DNA of 64,000 nt, taken from the NCBI RefSeq assembly GCF_000527095.1, contig NZ_AZUN01000001.1, forward strand, positions 1,612,001 to 1,676,000, written 5' to 3'. Below the pieces are notes generated by a model that searched no databases, was not told the origin of the DNA, and worked only from the letters and a program-made list of their open reading frames with translations. A program made the translations under genes and the position numbers. The stretch is from Methylomicrobium lacus LW14 (GTDB lineage Bacteria; Pseudomonadota; Gammaproteobacteria; Methylococcales; Methylomonadaceae). Shown piece by piece: positions 46,840 through 56,188 of this stretch. The number at the start of each line of letters is the position of its first letter. Position 1 is the stretch's first letter.

Positions 46840-48389
46840 CCCATACCGTTTATATTCCGGGCGATGCGGCCGCCGTGGCATTGGGCGCCGATCGCGTCGC
46901 GGCCGCCGTCAAGCAGGAAGCCGAAAAACGCGGCATAAAAATCAAATTGGTCCGCAACGGTTCGCGCGGCTTGCACTGGTTGGAGCCCCTGCTCGAAGTC
47001 GGGACGCCGAACGGCCGCATCGCTTACGGCCCCGTTCAGGTCAAGGACGTTGCCAGCCTGTTCGACGCGAATTTTGTGACCGGCGGCAAGCATGCCTTGT
47101 CGTTGGGCCTGATCGAAGAACTGCCCTATCTGAAGAAACAGCAGCGCCTGACCTTTCAGCGCATCGGCATCACCGATCCTGTCAGCCTCGACGATTACAT
47201 CGCCCACGACGGCTATCGCGGCCTGAAAAATGCGTTGGGGATGACCGGCGCAGACATCGTCAAGCACGTCACCGACTCGGGCCTCAGAGGCCGCGGCGGC
47301 GCGGCGTTCCCGACCGGCATCAAATGGAATACGGTGCTGAACACGCCGTCGGAGCAAAAATATATCATCTGCAACGCCGACGAAGGCGACTCCGGCACCT
47401 TCTCCGACCGGATGGTGATGGAAGGCGATCCGTTCGTGCTGATCGAAGGCATGACGATTGCCGGCATCGCGGTCGGCGCGACGCAAGGTTACATCTATCT
47501 GCGCGTCGAATATCCGCACGCGCATAAGGCGCTGAATGCGGCGCTCCAAAAGGCTTACGCGGCAGGTTACCTCGGCGGCAACATTCTCGGCAGCGGCAAG
47601 AAATTCGATCTGGAAGTCCGCCTCGGCGCCGGTGCCTATATCTGCGGCGAGGAAACGTCCTTGATGGAAAGCCTCGAAGGCAAACGCGGCTTGGTCCGCT
47701 TCAAGCCGCCGCTGCCCGCGATCAGCGGCCTATTCGGCAAGCCGACGATCGTGAACAACGTGATCTCGCTCGCTTCGGTGCCGATCATCCTGGACAAGGG
47801 CGGCGAATTCTACCGCGATTACGGCATGGGCCGTTCGCGCGGTACGCTGCCCTTGCAACTGGCCGGCAACATCAAATATCCGGGCCTGGTCGAAATTGCG
47901 TTCGGCATGACACTGCGCGAATTGCTCTACGACTACGGCGGCGGTTCGGCGAGCGGCCGGCCGATCAAGGCGGTGCAGGTCGGCGGCCCCTTGGGCGCTT
48001 ACATGCCCGAATCGCAGTTCGATACCCCGCTCGATTACGAAGCCTTCGCGGCGATCTGGGCCGTGCTCGGCCACGGCGGCGTGGTCGCGTTCGACGACAC
48101 GGTCGATATGGCCGACATGGCGCGCTACAGCATGGAGTTCTGCAAGATCGAATCCTGCGGCAAATGTACGCCATGCCGTATCGGTTCGACCCGCGGCGTC
48201 GAAGTGATCACCGACATCATCGAAGGGCGCGATCTCGCGAAAAACGTGCCGCTGCTGCGCGATCTTTGCAATACGCTGCTGAACGGCTCCCTGTGCGCTT
48301 TGGGCGGCATGACGCCCTATCCGGTACTCAGCGCACTGAACCATTTCCCGGAAGATTTCGGCATCGCCGGCCAAGCCGACGCGGCCTGA
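46836..48389 (+). CDS. fdsB: FdsB, NAD-dependent formate dehydrogenase beta subunit
   Basis: A 517-residue NuoF-like flavoprotein with an N-terminal thioredoxin-like part. FMN/NADH site: LRGRGGAAFPTGIKW and GEETSLMESLEGKRG; the [4Fe-4S] site is CGKCTPCRIG, with a fourth Cys near LCALGG. It receives electrons from FdsA and reduces NAD+. The ATG at 46836 has AGAGGAGG before it and overlaps fdsG. Length fits the family. Confidence 0.94.
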   Translation: MTHTVYIPGDAAAVALGADRVAAAVKQEAEKRGIKIKLVRNGSRGLHWLEPLLEVGTPNGRIAYGPVQVKDVASLFDANFVTGGKHALSLGLIEELPYLKKQQRLTFQRIGITDPVSLDDYIAHDGYRGLKNALGMTGADIVKHVTDSGLRGRGGAAFPTGIKWNTVLNTPSEQKYIICNADEGDSGTFSDRMVMEGDPFVLIEGMTIAGIAVGATQGYIYLRVEYPHAHKALNAALQKAYAAGYLGGNILGSGKKFDLEVRLGAGAYICGEETSLMESLEGKRGLVRFKPPLPAISGLFGKPTIVNNVISLASVPIILDKGGEFYRDYGMGRSRGTLPLQLAGNIKYPGLVEIAFGMTLRELLYDYGGGSASGRPIKAVQVGGPLGAYMPESQFDTPLDYEAFAAIWAVLGHGGVVAFDDTVDMADMARYSMEFCKIESCGKCTPCRIGSTRGVEVITDIIEGRDLAKNVPLLRDLCNTLLNGSLCALGGMTPYPVLSALNHFPEDFGIAGQADAA

Positions 48390-48411
48390 ACCAGATCAAG
48401 AGGTATTCGTT

Positions 48412-51252
48412 ATGTCGCTCGATAAAGAAAAAGATTTTGGCACCCCCGCCAGACCATCCGAACAACTCGTCAATCTGGAAATTGACGGCTTTCAGGTAAC
48501 CGCGCCGGCCGGGACTTCGGTATTGCGCGCGGCGGCCAGCATCGGCATCGATATTCCGAAGCTGTGCGCGACCGACAGCCTCGAACCGTTCGGTTCGTGC
48601 CGCTTGTGCGTGGTCGAAATCAAGGGCGCGCGCGGCATGCCGGCATCCTGCACCACGCCGGTCGGCGAAGGCATGGTGGTCACGACCCAGAATAAAAAAC
48701 TGGCCGACGTGCGCCGCGGCGTGATGGAATTGTATATCTCGGACCACCCTCTCGACTGCTTGACCTGCGCCGCCAACGGCGACTGCGAACTGCAAGACAT
48801 GGCCGGCGCAGTGGGCCTGCGCGAAGTGCGCTACAATCCGCTCGGCGAAAACCACCTGAATTCGGTCAAGGACCAAAGCAACCCTTATTTCACTTTCGAT
48901 CCGAGCAAATGCATCGTCTGCTCGCGCTGCGTGCGCGCCTGTGAAGAAACGCAAGGCACGTTCGCGTTGACGATCGACGGCCGCGGCTTCGACTCGAAAG
49001 TCTCGCCGAGCCAGAACCAGGCGTTCATGGATTCCGAATGCGTGTCCTGCGGCGCCTGCGTCCAGGCCTGCCCTACCGCGACGCTAATCGAAAAATCGGT
49101 GATCGAGCAAGGTACACCCGAGCATGCGATCGTGACGACCTGCGCCTACTGCGGCGTCGGCTGTTCGTTCCGCGCCGAGATGAAGGGCGACCAGGTCATC
49201 CGGATGGTGCCGCACAAGGACGGCAAGGCCAACCACGGTCATTCCTGCGTGAAAGGCCGGTTCGCGTTCGGTTATGCGACGCACAAGGACCGCATCACCC
49301 AACCGATGATCCGCAAGAGCATCAAGGACCACTGGCAGGAAGTCAGCTGGGAGGAAGCGATCAATTATGCGGCCTCCGAACTGAAACGGATTCAGGCCAA
49401 ATACGGCCGCGACTCGATCGGCGGCATCACCTCGTCGCGCTGCACGAACGAAGAAACCTATCTGGTGCAGAAACTGATCCGCGCCGGCTTCGGCAACAAT
49501 AACGTCGACACCTGCGCGCGCGTCTGCCACTCGCCGACCGGCTACGGCCTCAAACAAACCTTCGGCGAATCGTCCGGCACCCAGAATTTCGACTCGGTCA
49601 TGAAGGCCGACGTGATCATGGTGATCGGCGCTAACCCGACCGACGGCCATCCGGTCTTCGGCTCGCAGATGAAAAAACGCCTGCGCCAAGGCGCCAAGCT
49701 GATCGTAGTCGATCCGCGCGAGATCGATCTGGTCAAATCGCCGCATGTGAAGGCTTCGCACCATTTGAAATTGCGTCCCGGCACCAACGTCGCGCTGATC
49801 AATGCGCTCGCGCATGTCATAGTCACCGAGGGCTTCATCGACGAAGCGTTTGTCGACGGCCGCTGCGATCTCGAATCGTTCAACAAATGGCGCCGCTTCA
49901 TTTCCGACGAACGCCATGCGCCGGAAGCGGTCGAGGCGGTGACCGGCGTTCCGGCCGGCGAAATCCGCGCCGCGGCTCGCCTTTATGCGAGCGCCGGCAA
50001 TGGCGCGATCTATTACGGCCTCGGCGTCACCGAACACAGCCAGGGTTCGACCACGGTCATCGGCATCGCGAACCTCGCGATGGCGACAGGCAATCTGGGC
50101 CGCGAAGGCGTCGGCGTGAACCCATTGCGCGGCCAGAACAACGTGCAAGGTTCCTGCGACATGGGCTCGTTCCCGCATGAATTCCCCGGCTACCGCCATG
50201 TGTCGGACGATGCGACCCGCCATCTGTTCGAACAGAACTGGGGCGTCACACTGCAAGGCGAACCCGGTCTGCGCATTCCGAACATGTTCGATGCGGCGTC
50301 CGACGGCAGCTTCATGGGCTTGTATGTCGAAGGCGAAGACATTGCGCAATCCGATCCGGACATCCAGCATGTCCATCACGCCTTGCGTTCGATGGAATGC
50401 GTGATCGTGCAGGATTTGTTCCTGAACGAAACCGCGAAATTCGCGCACGTGTTCCTGCCCGGCTCGTCTTTCCTCGAAAAAAGCGGCACCTTCACGAATG
50501 CCGAACGCCGGATTTCACCGGTGCGCAAGGTAATGGCGCCACTCGGCGGCTACGAAGACTGGGAAGTCACCCAGATGCTGTCCAATGCGATCGGCTATCC
50601 GATGAATTACAGCCATCCTTCCGAGATCATGGACGAAATCGCAAGACTGACCCCGACCTTTGCCGGCGTCAGCTATGAAAAGATCGATCGTCTCGGCAGC
50701 ATCCAGTGGCCATGCAACACAGAGGCACCGGAAGGCACGCCGACGATGCACGAACAGCACTTCATGCGCGACAACGGCAAGGGCCTGTTCATGCTGACCG
50801 AATATGTCGCGACGCACGAACGCACGACCCGGATGTTCCCGCTGATTCTGACCACCGGCCGAATTTTGTCGCAATACAATGTCGGCGCGCAAACCCGCCG
50901 TACCGACAACGTCGCCTGGCATGCCGAAGACCGGCTCGAAATCCATCCGCATGATGCCGAAGACAGAGGCCTCAAGAATGGCGACTGGGTCGGCATCAAG
51001 AGCCGCGCCGGCGAGACCGTGCTGCGGGCGTTGATCACCGACCGGGTGCAACCGGGCGTCGTTTACACGACCTTCCACTTCCCGGAATCCGGCGCCAACG
51101 TGATCACGACCGACAATTCGGACTGGGCGACCAACTGCCCGGAATACAAGGTCACCGCGGTGCAGGTCGCCAAAGTCAGCCACACCTCGGAATGGCAGCA
51201 AAACTATCAGGCATTTTCCGAAGAACAACTGGAATTCCTCGCCAAGGAATAA
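48412..51252 (+). CDS. fdsA: FdsA, molybdenum formate dehydrogenase alpha subunit
   Basis: A 946-residue catalytic subunit oxidising formate to CO2. The N-terminus has a [2Fe-2S] ferredoxin domain (Cys 52, 63, 66, 80), then 4Fe-4S ferredoxin sites (Cys 167-177 and 210-220) and the cluster of the molybdopterin domain (Cys 244, 247, 251, 279). The Mo ligand is Cys 372 in CARVCHSPTGYGL, a Cys, not selenocysteine. C-terminal MGD-binding domains follow. In a methylotroph it would be the last step of carbon oxidation and an NADH source (inference). Confidence 0.96.
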   Translation: MSLDKEKDFGTPARPSEQLVNLEIDGFQVTAPAGTSVLRAAASIGIDIPKLCATDSLEPFGSCRLCVVEIKGARGMPASCTTPVGEGMVVTTQNKKLADVRRGVMELYISDHPLDCLTCAANGDCELQDMAGAVGLREVRYNPLGENHLNSVKDQSNPYFTFDPSKCIVCSRCVRACEETQGTFALTIDGRGFDSKVSPSQNQAFMDSECVSCGACVQACPTATLIEKSVIEQGTPEHAIVTTCAYCGVGCSFRAEMKGDQVIRMVPHKDGKANHGHSCVKGRFAFGYATHKDRITQPMIRKSIKDHWQEVSWEEAINYAASELKRIQAKYGRDSIGGITSSRCTNEETYLVQKLIRAGFGNNNVDTCARVCHSPTGYGLKQTFGESSGTQNFDSVMKADVIMVIGANPTDGHPVFGSQMKKRLRQGAKLIVVDPREIDLVKSPHVKASHHLKLRPGTNVALINALAHVIVTEGFIDEAFVDGRCDLESFNKWRRFISDERHAPEAVEAVTGVPAGEIRAAARLYASAGNGAIYYGLGVTEHSQGSTTVIGIANLAMATGNLGREGVGVNPLRGQNNVQGSCDMGSFPHEFPGYRHVSDDATRHLFEQNWGVTLQGEPGLRIPNMFDAASDGSFMGLYVEGEDIAQSDPDIQHVHHALRSMECVIVQDLFLNETAKFAHVFLPGSSFLEKSGTFTNAERRISPVRKVMAPLGGYEDWEVTQMLSNAIGYPMNYSHPSEIMDEIARLTPTFAGVSYEKIDRLGSIQWPCNTEAPEGTPTMHEQHFMRDNGKGLFMLTEYVATHERTTRMFPLILTTGRILSQYNVGAQTRRTDNVAWHAEDRLEIHPHDAEDRGLKNGDWVGIKSRAGETVLRALITDRVQPGVVYTTFHFPESGANVITTDNSDWATNCPEYKVTAVQVAKVSHTSEWQQNYQAFSEEQLEFLAKE

Positions 51253-51255
51253 GCC

Positions 51256-52116
51256 ATGGCCAATGTCGTAATGCAGCCGCTCTCACCCGAACTGGGCTGG
51301 CCAAGCTACCAGCTTGGCCGGGTCGAGCGCTGGCGTGGGCAGCAGCACAGCATCCAGCAGGACTATATTGCCGAAGAGGTGCCGGTTTCGCTGGTCTATA
51401 ACGGCGAACCGCATGTGGTGATGCTGATGACGCCGGCCAACATCGAGGATTTCGCGCTCGGCTTCAGCATCACCGAAGGCATCATTCAGGAACCTTCCGA
51501 ACTGCTGTCGGTGCATGTGTATAACCGCTCGAACGGCATCGAAGCGCGCATCAAGATTCCCGAAGCGCGTTTTGCAAAGATGGCAGGCAAAGGCCGTAAT
51601 ATGACCGGCCGCACCGGCTGTGGGCTGTGCGGCGCGACAACCCTGCAACAAGCCGTGCGCGATGCCAAACACGTCTGCGGCAATTTGCAACTGCCGGCTG
51701 CAGAACTATTCGCGGCGCTGAACGAAATTCGAGAGCAACAAAAACTGAATCAATTGACCGGCGCGGTACATGCAGCCGCGTGGATCGTACCGGGACAAGG
51801 CATTCAATGCGTCCGCGAAGATGTCGGCCGCCACAATGCGCTCGACAAACTGATCGGCTTGTTATTGCGGCTTGGCAAGAATCCGGCCGGAGGCTTCCTG
51901 ATCATGACCAGCCGCGCCAGTTACGAACTGGTGCAAAAAGCGGCCAGCGTCGGCGTTACCCTGTTGGCCGCGATGTCCGCTCCGACCGGATTGGCGATCC
52001 GTCTGGCCGAAGAATCCGGCATTACACTGGTCGGCTTCGCCCGCGACGACCAGCATGTCGTCTACAGCCATCCGGAGCGCCTGACCCACCTTACCTATCC
52101 GACTCTGATTACCTGA
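51256..52116 (+). CDS. fdhD: FdhD, formate dehydrogenase sulfurtransferase
   Basis: A 286-residue accessory protein that passes sulfur from a cysteine desulfurase to the MGD cofactor of FdsA, needed for activity. The CxxC is Cys 122 and 125 in GRTGCGLCG; CVREDVGRHNALDKLIG and later FLIMTSRASYELVQKA are the cofactor-binding stretches. The start lies three bases after the fdsA stop; AAGGA inside the end of fdsA serves as ribosome site. Confidence 0.95.
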   Translation: MANVVMQPLSPELGWPSYQLGRVERWRGQQHSIQQDYIAEEVPVSLVYNGEPHVVMLMTPANIEDFALGFSITEGIIQEPSELLSVHVYNRSNGIEARIKIPEARFAKMAGKGRNMTGRTGCGLCGATTLQQAVRDAKHVCGNLQLPAAELFAALNEIREQQKLNQLTGAVHAAAWIVPGQGIQCVREDVGRHNALDKLIGLLLRLGKNPAGGFLIMTSRASYELVQKAASVGVTLLAAMSAPTGLAIRLAEESGITLVGFARDDQHVVYSHPERLTHLTYPTLIT

Positions 52117-52126
52117 AAATTTAACG

Positions 52127-52336
52127 ATGCATATCGAAAAACTGATCACAATGGCTAACGACATTAGCGAATTTTTCAACTCCGAAAGCGATAAGGAACT
52201 CGCGGCCGAGGGCGTCAAAAATCACATTAAAAGATCATGGGACCCCAGAATGCGGCAGCAAATCATTGCTTATTGCCAGCAAGACGGCAAGGAACTGACG
52301 CCCTTGGCGCTGAAGGCCGTGCAAAAACTGGTTTGA
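52127..52336 (+). CDS. fdsD: FdsD, formate dehydrogenase delta subunit
   Basis: A 69-residue small protein: IEKLITMANDISEFF at the start and the helix KNHIKRSWDPRMRQQI with an LxxLALKAVQKL end, the FdsD pattern. FdsD helps assembly of the NAD-linked formate dehydrogenase. It is the last gene of fdsGBA-fdhD-fdsD. Confidence 0.9.
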   Translation: MHIEKLITMANDISEFFNSESDKELAAEGVKNHIKRSWDPRMRQQIIAYCQQDGKELTPLALKAVQKLV

Positions 52337-52430
52337 TCGGGGCAGGACGGGATGTTTCATCCCTTCCATCTTTTTCGGAATGCCAGAGCCTTCACCATAA
52401 TCCACTCTCAAAGATTTTAGGCAAAAAAAA

Positions 52431-52451
52431 GGAGGGCTTTGTTAGCCCTCC
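52431..52451 (-). terminator. strong hairpin terminator between fdsD and the convergent outer-membrane gene
   Basis: An 8-bp GC-rich stem (GGAGGGCT/AGCCCTCC) with a five-base loop. On the minus strand it is followed by eight T, a standard Rho-independent terminator for the gene at 52478-53392. On the plus strand only TCTTT follows, so it may also end the fds transcript, less strongly. Confidence 0.82.
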
Positions 52452-52477
52452 TCTTTGAACGGTATAGCTAGGTTTTT

Positions 52478-53392
52478 TTAGAAACCAAAACCGATATAGC
52501 CGCCGGCGGTAACGCCATCGGTATCAACGCCGTCCACATCATCCAATGAAAGATGGTAACGGGCATCCGCGCCAATGTGGATATCTTTCCACAAGTTATA
52601 ATCCGCACCGGCGCCGAATCCCAGACCAGGATTTAATACGGTAATCGCGTCAGACGGCGGGCTGATTACGTTCAGCTCAAGACCGACTGGAATGACCCAA
52701 GGTCTGAATTTGCTGCCCTTCATGAATTTGATCTTTGGCGAAGCAGACAAAGTCAATTGATTGACGGTTGCAGACTGAGTATTGGCAGCAGGAAGATCTA
52801 CACCCAATGAAGCCAATACAGCAGTTTCTTGAGGGGACAGGCCATTGGATTTTTTCTCGGCCAATTGTCTGTAGTCAATCAACAATTCAGCCGCAAGCTC
52901 GGTATTGTCCATCAAGCCGAACAAGTCGTCGTTGATGCTGAAATCGAATCCGGCGCCAAAATACCACCCGTCTTGGTCAGAGATAGATCCGACAGCCACG
53001 CCATTTCGATTAGATCCTACACCTGGAACATCGGTAGGATCCAAAGTGCCGCCTCTTCCACGATTCATATGATTGTAACCACCGCGGAAGAATGCCAAGT
53101 TGTCCTTGGTTTCAACCTTAATCGGAGCGGATTTGGTTTGTTGCATCCACTGATCCAGTTCCTGAACTTTTTCACAGTTGTTGCAAGTAGGCTGAGCGGC
53201 CGCGGCGCGCAGGCTGTTTATTTCGTTTTGCATTGCCTGCAATTGCGCTTCCAGAGCGTCCGCTTTGTTGCTTGCTGCTTCTGCTACCCGCTCCGCCTTT
53301 GAAGCGGCCAGAGCCTCCGGAGCGGAGACGATGCCCGCCAAGGCCAAAGCCGCAGCTGCGATTGCGCTGGGTGTATGAATTTTCTTGCTCAT
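52478..53392 (-). CDS. outer-membrane beta-barrel with coiled coil and CxxC
   Basis: A 304-residue protein: signal peptide (cleavage likely after residue 29), a helical heptad-like stretch at about 31-64 rich in Ala, Glu and Gln, then CNNC at 70-73, then a barrel of about 200 residues ending GGYIGFGF, the terminal Phe of outer-membrane proteins. The heptad part may trimerise. I find no family with confidence. A good promoter and terminator suggest strong expression. Confidence 0.7.
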   Translation of the reverse strand: MSKKIHTPSAIAAAALALAGIVSAPEALAASKAERVAEAASNKADALEAQLQAMQNEINSLRAAAAQPTCNNCEKVQELDQWMQQTKSAPIKVETKDNLAFFRGGYNHMNRGRGGTLDPTDVPGVGSNRNGVAVGSISDQDGWYFGAGFDFSINDDLFGLMDNTELAAELLIDYRQLAEKKSNGLSPQETAVLASLGVDLPAANTQSATVNQLTLSASPKIKFMKGSKFRPWVIPVGLELNVISPPSDAITVLNPGLGFGAGADYNLWKDIHIGADARYHLSLDDVDGVDTDGVTAGGYIGFGF

Positions 53393-53992
53393 TTGATCCC
53401 CCTCATGAGGTTGTAATTTTACAAAATTTTGCTTTGAAACAACAAAGCGTATTTCACGGGGCTAATAATAGCAATAATATCGACCCATTACAAGTGTTTG
53501 CGATATTTTTTTCAATATAATTTTTTATTGTAAAACATACACTTATAAGATAATACAAAAAAAAACATAATCATTGTAAGCGTAAAACAACACCTTTTTG
53601 GTAAGTTTTTCATACCGACAACAACCTATTTAATGTTTCCTCCAAACGATTTATTAACTATAAAAGCAATTGTTAATAAACCTTTAACGCTTGAAAAACA
53701 TCAAAATGTTGCCATTTAACAACAATAAGAAACAGAAAAATGAGACCCAAATAACGGACAAATTGTAGCGTCGCCATGTCAGCGGCATGCAGGTTTTACC
53801 AACAGTTCCCCCCTGTTACATCACCAAATACACAACCCAAAAGATCAATATCATGATAAATTAACCGGCTTTCTGGTTGCGCGGAGCATGATTTTGCCTG
53901 TCTTCAGCACAAAGCATGAGCTCCCCACATTTTTTACCTGACATCCCTAAAGCGACAAGCACACGGATCATTTCCGGCTTTTTCAATTTATC
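53393..53992. other. 600-base non-coding region between divergent genes
   Basis: Very AT-rich between about 53515 and 53760, with A and T runs, and richer in GC again near thiO. It holds the promoter of the outer-membrane gene. I see no gene, tRNA or repeat. The A-tract-rich part might act as an UP element or bind nucleoid proteins; this is a guess from composition. Confidence 0.5.
53465..53493 (-). promoter_or_regulatory. candidate sigma-70 promoter of the outer-membrane gene
   Basis: On the minus strand TTGTAA and TATTAT are exactly 17 bases apart, about 70 bases before the start codon of the 52478-53392 gene, which has GAGGGGGA as ribosome site. The A/T-rich upstream flank would help promoter strength. 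Confidence 0.45.
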
Positions 53993-55096
53993 ATGACCCA
54001 ACATTCTGACATTACCCTCATCGGCGGCGGCATCGTCGGCCTTTTAACCGCCAGAGAACTGCATCAGGCCGGCGCCCGCGTCACGCTGATCGAAAAAAAC
54101 CGGATCGGCCAGGAATCTTCCTGGGCGGGCGGCGGCATTTTGCTGCCTTTGTATCCTTGGCGGCAGCCGGATGCGATTTCCCGCCTGGTGATTCGCAGCC
54201 ACGCCTTATACCCGTTGTTGGCCGAACAACTACTTCAAGACACCCATCTGGACCCCGAATGGACGCCTTGCGGACTGTTGATCGTAAAAAATCCCGATCT
54301 GCAAGCCGCCATCGACTGGTGCGAGCATTATGCGATTCGTTACGAGACGCCAGGCCAGGCGTTTTTCAACGATCTGCACACGGAGACCGACCATCCACTC
54401 TGGCTGCCCGATATTGCCCAGGCGCGCAATCCCCGGCTGGTCAAGTCGCTCAGGCAGGATCTGATCAACACAGGCATCAGGATCATCGAGGATTGCGAAC
54501 TGCTGACGGCTTCGCTACGGCAAGGCCGGATTAGCGCGATCGACACCACGCAAGGCAAGTTTCCGGTCGACCACCTGGTCGTCAGCGCCGGCGCCTGGAC
54601 CGGTCAACTCTTCTCACGTTTGTTTCCGGAACAACCGGCAACCAATGCGCCGGCCATCGCGCCGGTCAAGGGCCAGATGCTGCTGATCGAAGCGCAACCG
54701 GATACGCTCACGCACATGGTGCTCGATCAGGACCGCTACCTGATTCCGCGCCGCGACGGCAAGATTCTGGCCGGCAGTTCGGTCGAGCACGATCAGTTCG
54801 ATAAAACGCTGTCGGCCAAAGTGCATGACCAGCTGAAGGATTTCGCATTCGCGCTGATGCCCAAGCTGAGTCAATTCCCGATCATCAAACACTGGGCCGG
54901 CCTCAGGCCGGGCACCGAGCATGGCGTCCCCTATATCGGCCGCCACCCCGAAATTGAGAATCTTTACCTCAACGCCGGTCATTTCAGAAACGGTCTGGCG
55001 ATGGGGCCGGCTTCGGCCGAACTGTTGGCCGACCTGATCCTGAAGCGCACGCCGCGCGTCGCCCCGGAACCTTATCAATTTTCCAGTTTGCATTAA
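53993..55096 (+). CDS. thiO: ThiO-like glycine oxidase / FAD-dependent amine oxidase
   Basis: A 367-residue flavoprotein of the DAO family. The dinucleotide fold is LIGGGIVGLLTARELHQAGARV, followed by QESSWAGGGILLPLYPW, the ThiO signature; later GAWTGQLF and HFRNGLAMGPASAE close the FAD site. ThiO makes dehydroglycine for the thiazole of thiamine. No other thi gene is near, so another amine oxidase role is not excluded. Confidence 0.85.
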   Translation: MTQHSDITLIGGGIVGLLTARELHQAGARVTLIEKNRIGQESSWAGGGILLPLYPWRQPDAISRLVIRSHALYPLLAEQLLQDTHLDPEWTPCGLLIVKNPDLQAAIDWCEHYAIRYETPGQAFFNDLHTETDHPLWLPDIAQARNPRLVKSLRQDLINTGIRIIEDCELLTASLRQGRISAIDTTQGKFPVDHLVVSAGAWTGQLFSRLFPEQPATNAPAIAPVKGQMLLIEAQPDTLTHMVLDQDRYLIPRRDGKILAGSSVEHDQFDKTLSAKVHDQLKDFAFALMPKLSQFPIIKHWAGLRPGTEHGVPYIGRHPEIENLYLNAGHFRNGLAMGPASAELLADLILKRTPRVAPEPYQFSSLH

Positions 55097-55111
55097 CACC
55101 ATTTGAACCGC

Positions 55112-56137
55112 ATGAATCTTTATCCTTTATTGCGCCCCTTACTTTTCAAACTGAATCCTGAAGCCGCGCATGGCGTCACGCTGAAACTGCTCGACCTGGC
55201 CTCCGCCTCGGGCATCAGCCGCTGGATTTATCCCGAAATCAAGGCCGAACCGGTCGAGGTAATGGGACTGACCTTTAAAAATCCGGTCGGACTCGCGGCC
55301 GGCCTCGACAAAAACGGCGACCATATCGACGCCCTGGCCGCGCTCGGCTTCGGCTTCATCGAAATCGGCACGGTCACGCCGCGGCCGCAGCCCGGCAATC
55401 CGCAGCCGCGCTTGTTCAGGATGCCCGAACATCAGGCAATCATCAACCGGATGGGTTTCAACAACCTCGGCGTGGATCATCTGATCGAGCAGGTCCGCCA
55501 GGCCGATTACCAAGGCATTCTCGGCATCAACATCGGCAAGAATTTCGACACGCCGATCGAGCAGGCAACCGACGATTATCTGATAGGATTCCGCAAGGTC
55601 TATGCCTCGGCCAGCTATGTCACGATCAATATTTCCTCGCCGAATACGAAGAATCTGCGCCAATTGCAGCAGGGCGACGAACTTAAGACCCTGCTGTCGG
55701 CATTGAAGGAGGAACAATTCAAACTGGCCGAAACCCATCTGCGCTACGTGCCAATCGTCGTCAAAATCGCGCCCGATTTGAGCGATGAAGACATTGCGCA
55801 AATCGCTCGGCTTTTGGTTGGATTTGCGATCGACGGCGTAATTGCGACCAACACCACGCTGGGCCGTGACAAAATCGCAGGGCACCCCCTGGCTTCCGAG
55901 GCGGGCGGTTTGAGCGGCGCGCCGGTCAAGGAAAAATCGACGCATGTCGTGCGCGCGCTGGCGGCGGAATTGAACGGCCGCTGTCCGATCATCGCGGCGG
56001 GAGGGATTTTAAGCGGGATTGATGCGGCTGAGAAAATCGCGGCCGGCGCGAGTCTGATACAGATTTACAGCGGCTTGATTTATCAGGGGCCGCAGTTAAT
56101 TGCGGAGTGTGTGCAGGGATTGAATACGGTGAAATAG
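55112..56137 (+). CDS. pyrD: PyrD, class 2 dihydroorotate dehydrogenase
   Basis: A 341-residue quinone-linked, membrane-associated enzyme of pyrimidine synthesis. [20 protein letters not shown] is the class 2 N-terminal membrane-binding part; [17 protein letters not shown] and [14 protein letters not shown] hold FMN and catalytic-Ser regions. I chose the ATG at 55112; a TTG at 55103 lacks support. Confidence 0.96.
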   Translation: MNLYPLLRPLLFKLNPEAAHGVTLKLLDLASASGISRWIYPEIKAEPVEVMGLTFKNPVGLAAGLDKNGDHIDALAALGFGFIEIGTVTPRPQPGNPQPRLFRMPEHQAIINRMGFNNLGVDHLIEQVRQADYQGILGINIGKNFDTPIEQATDDYLIGFRKVYASASYVTINISSPNTKNLRQLQQGDELKTLLSALKEEQFKLAETHLRYVPIVVKIAPDLSDEDIAQIARLLVGFAIDGVIATNTTLGRDKIAGHPLASEAGGLSGAPVKEKSTHVVRALAAELNGRCPIIAAGGILSGIDAAEKIAAGASLIQIYSGLIYQGPQLIAECVQGLNTVK

Positions 56138-56148
56138 GACACCGTCAT

Positions 56149-56173
56149 GGTGGGCGGAAAAGCGCCGCCCACC
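56149..56173. repeat. GGTGGGCGG palindrome between convergent pyrD and pmbA
   Basis: A perfect 9-bp stem, GGTGGGCGG with CCGCCCACC, and a seven-base loop, lying in the 51-base gap between pyrD and pmbA. There is no real T run. It looks like one of the GGTGGGC/GCCCACC intergenic palindromes known widely in bacteria, which may also terminate or protect transcripts. Confidence 0.65.
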
Positions 56174-56188
56174 CTACATTTGACCGGA

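Noticed and set aside
49084..50448. Open frame of 454 codons opposite fdsA
   Set aside because: Antisense to a clear catalytic subunit; no start signal or recognisable motif.
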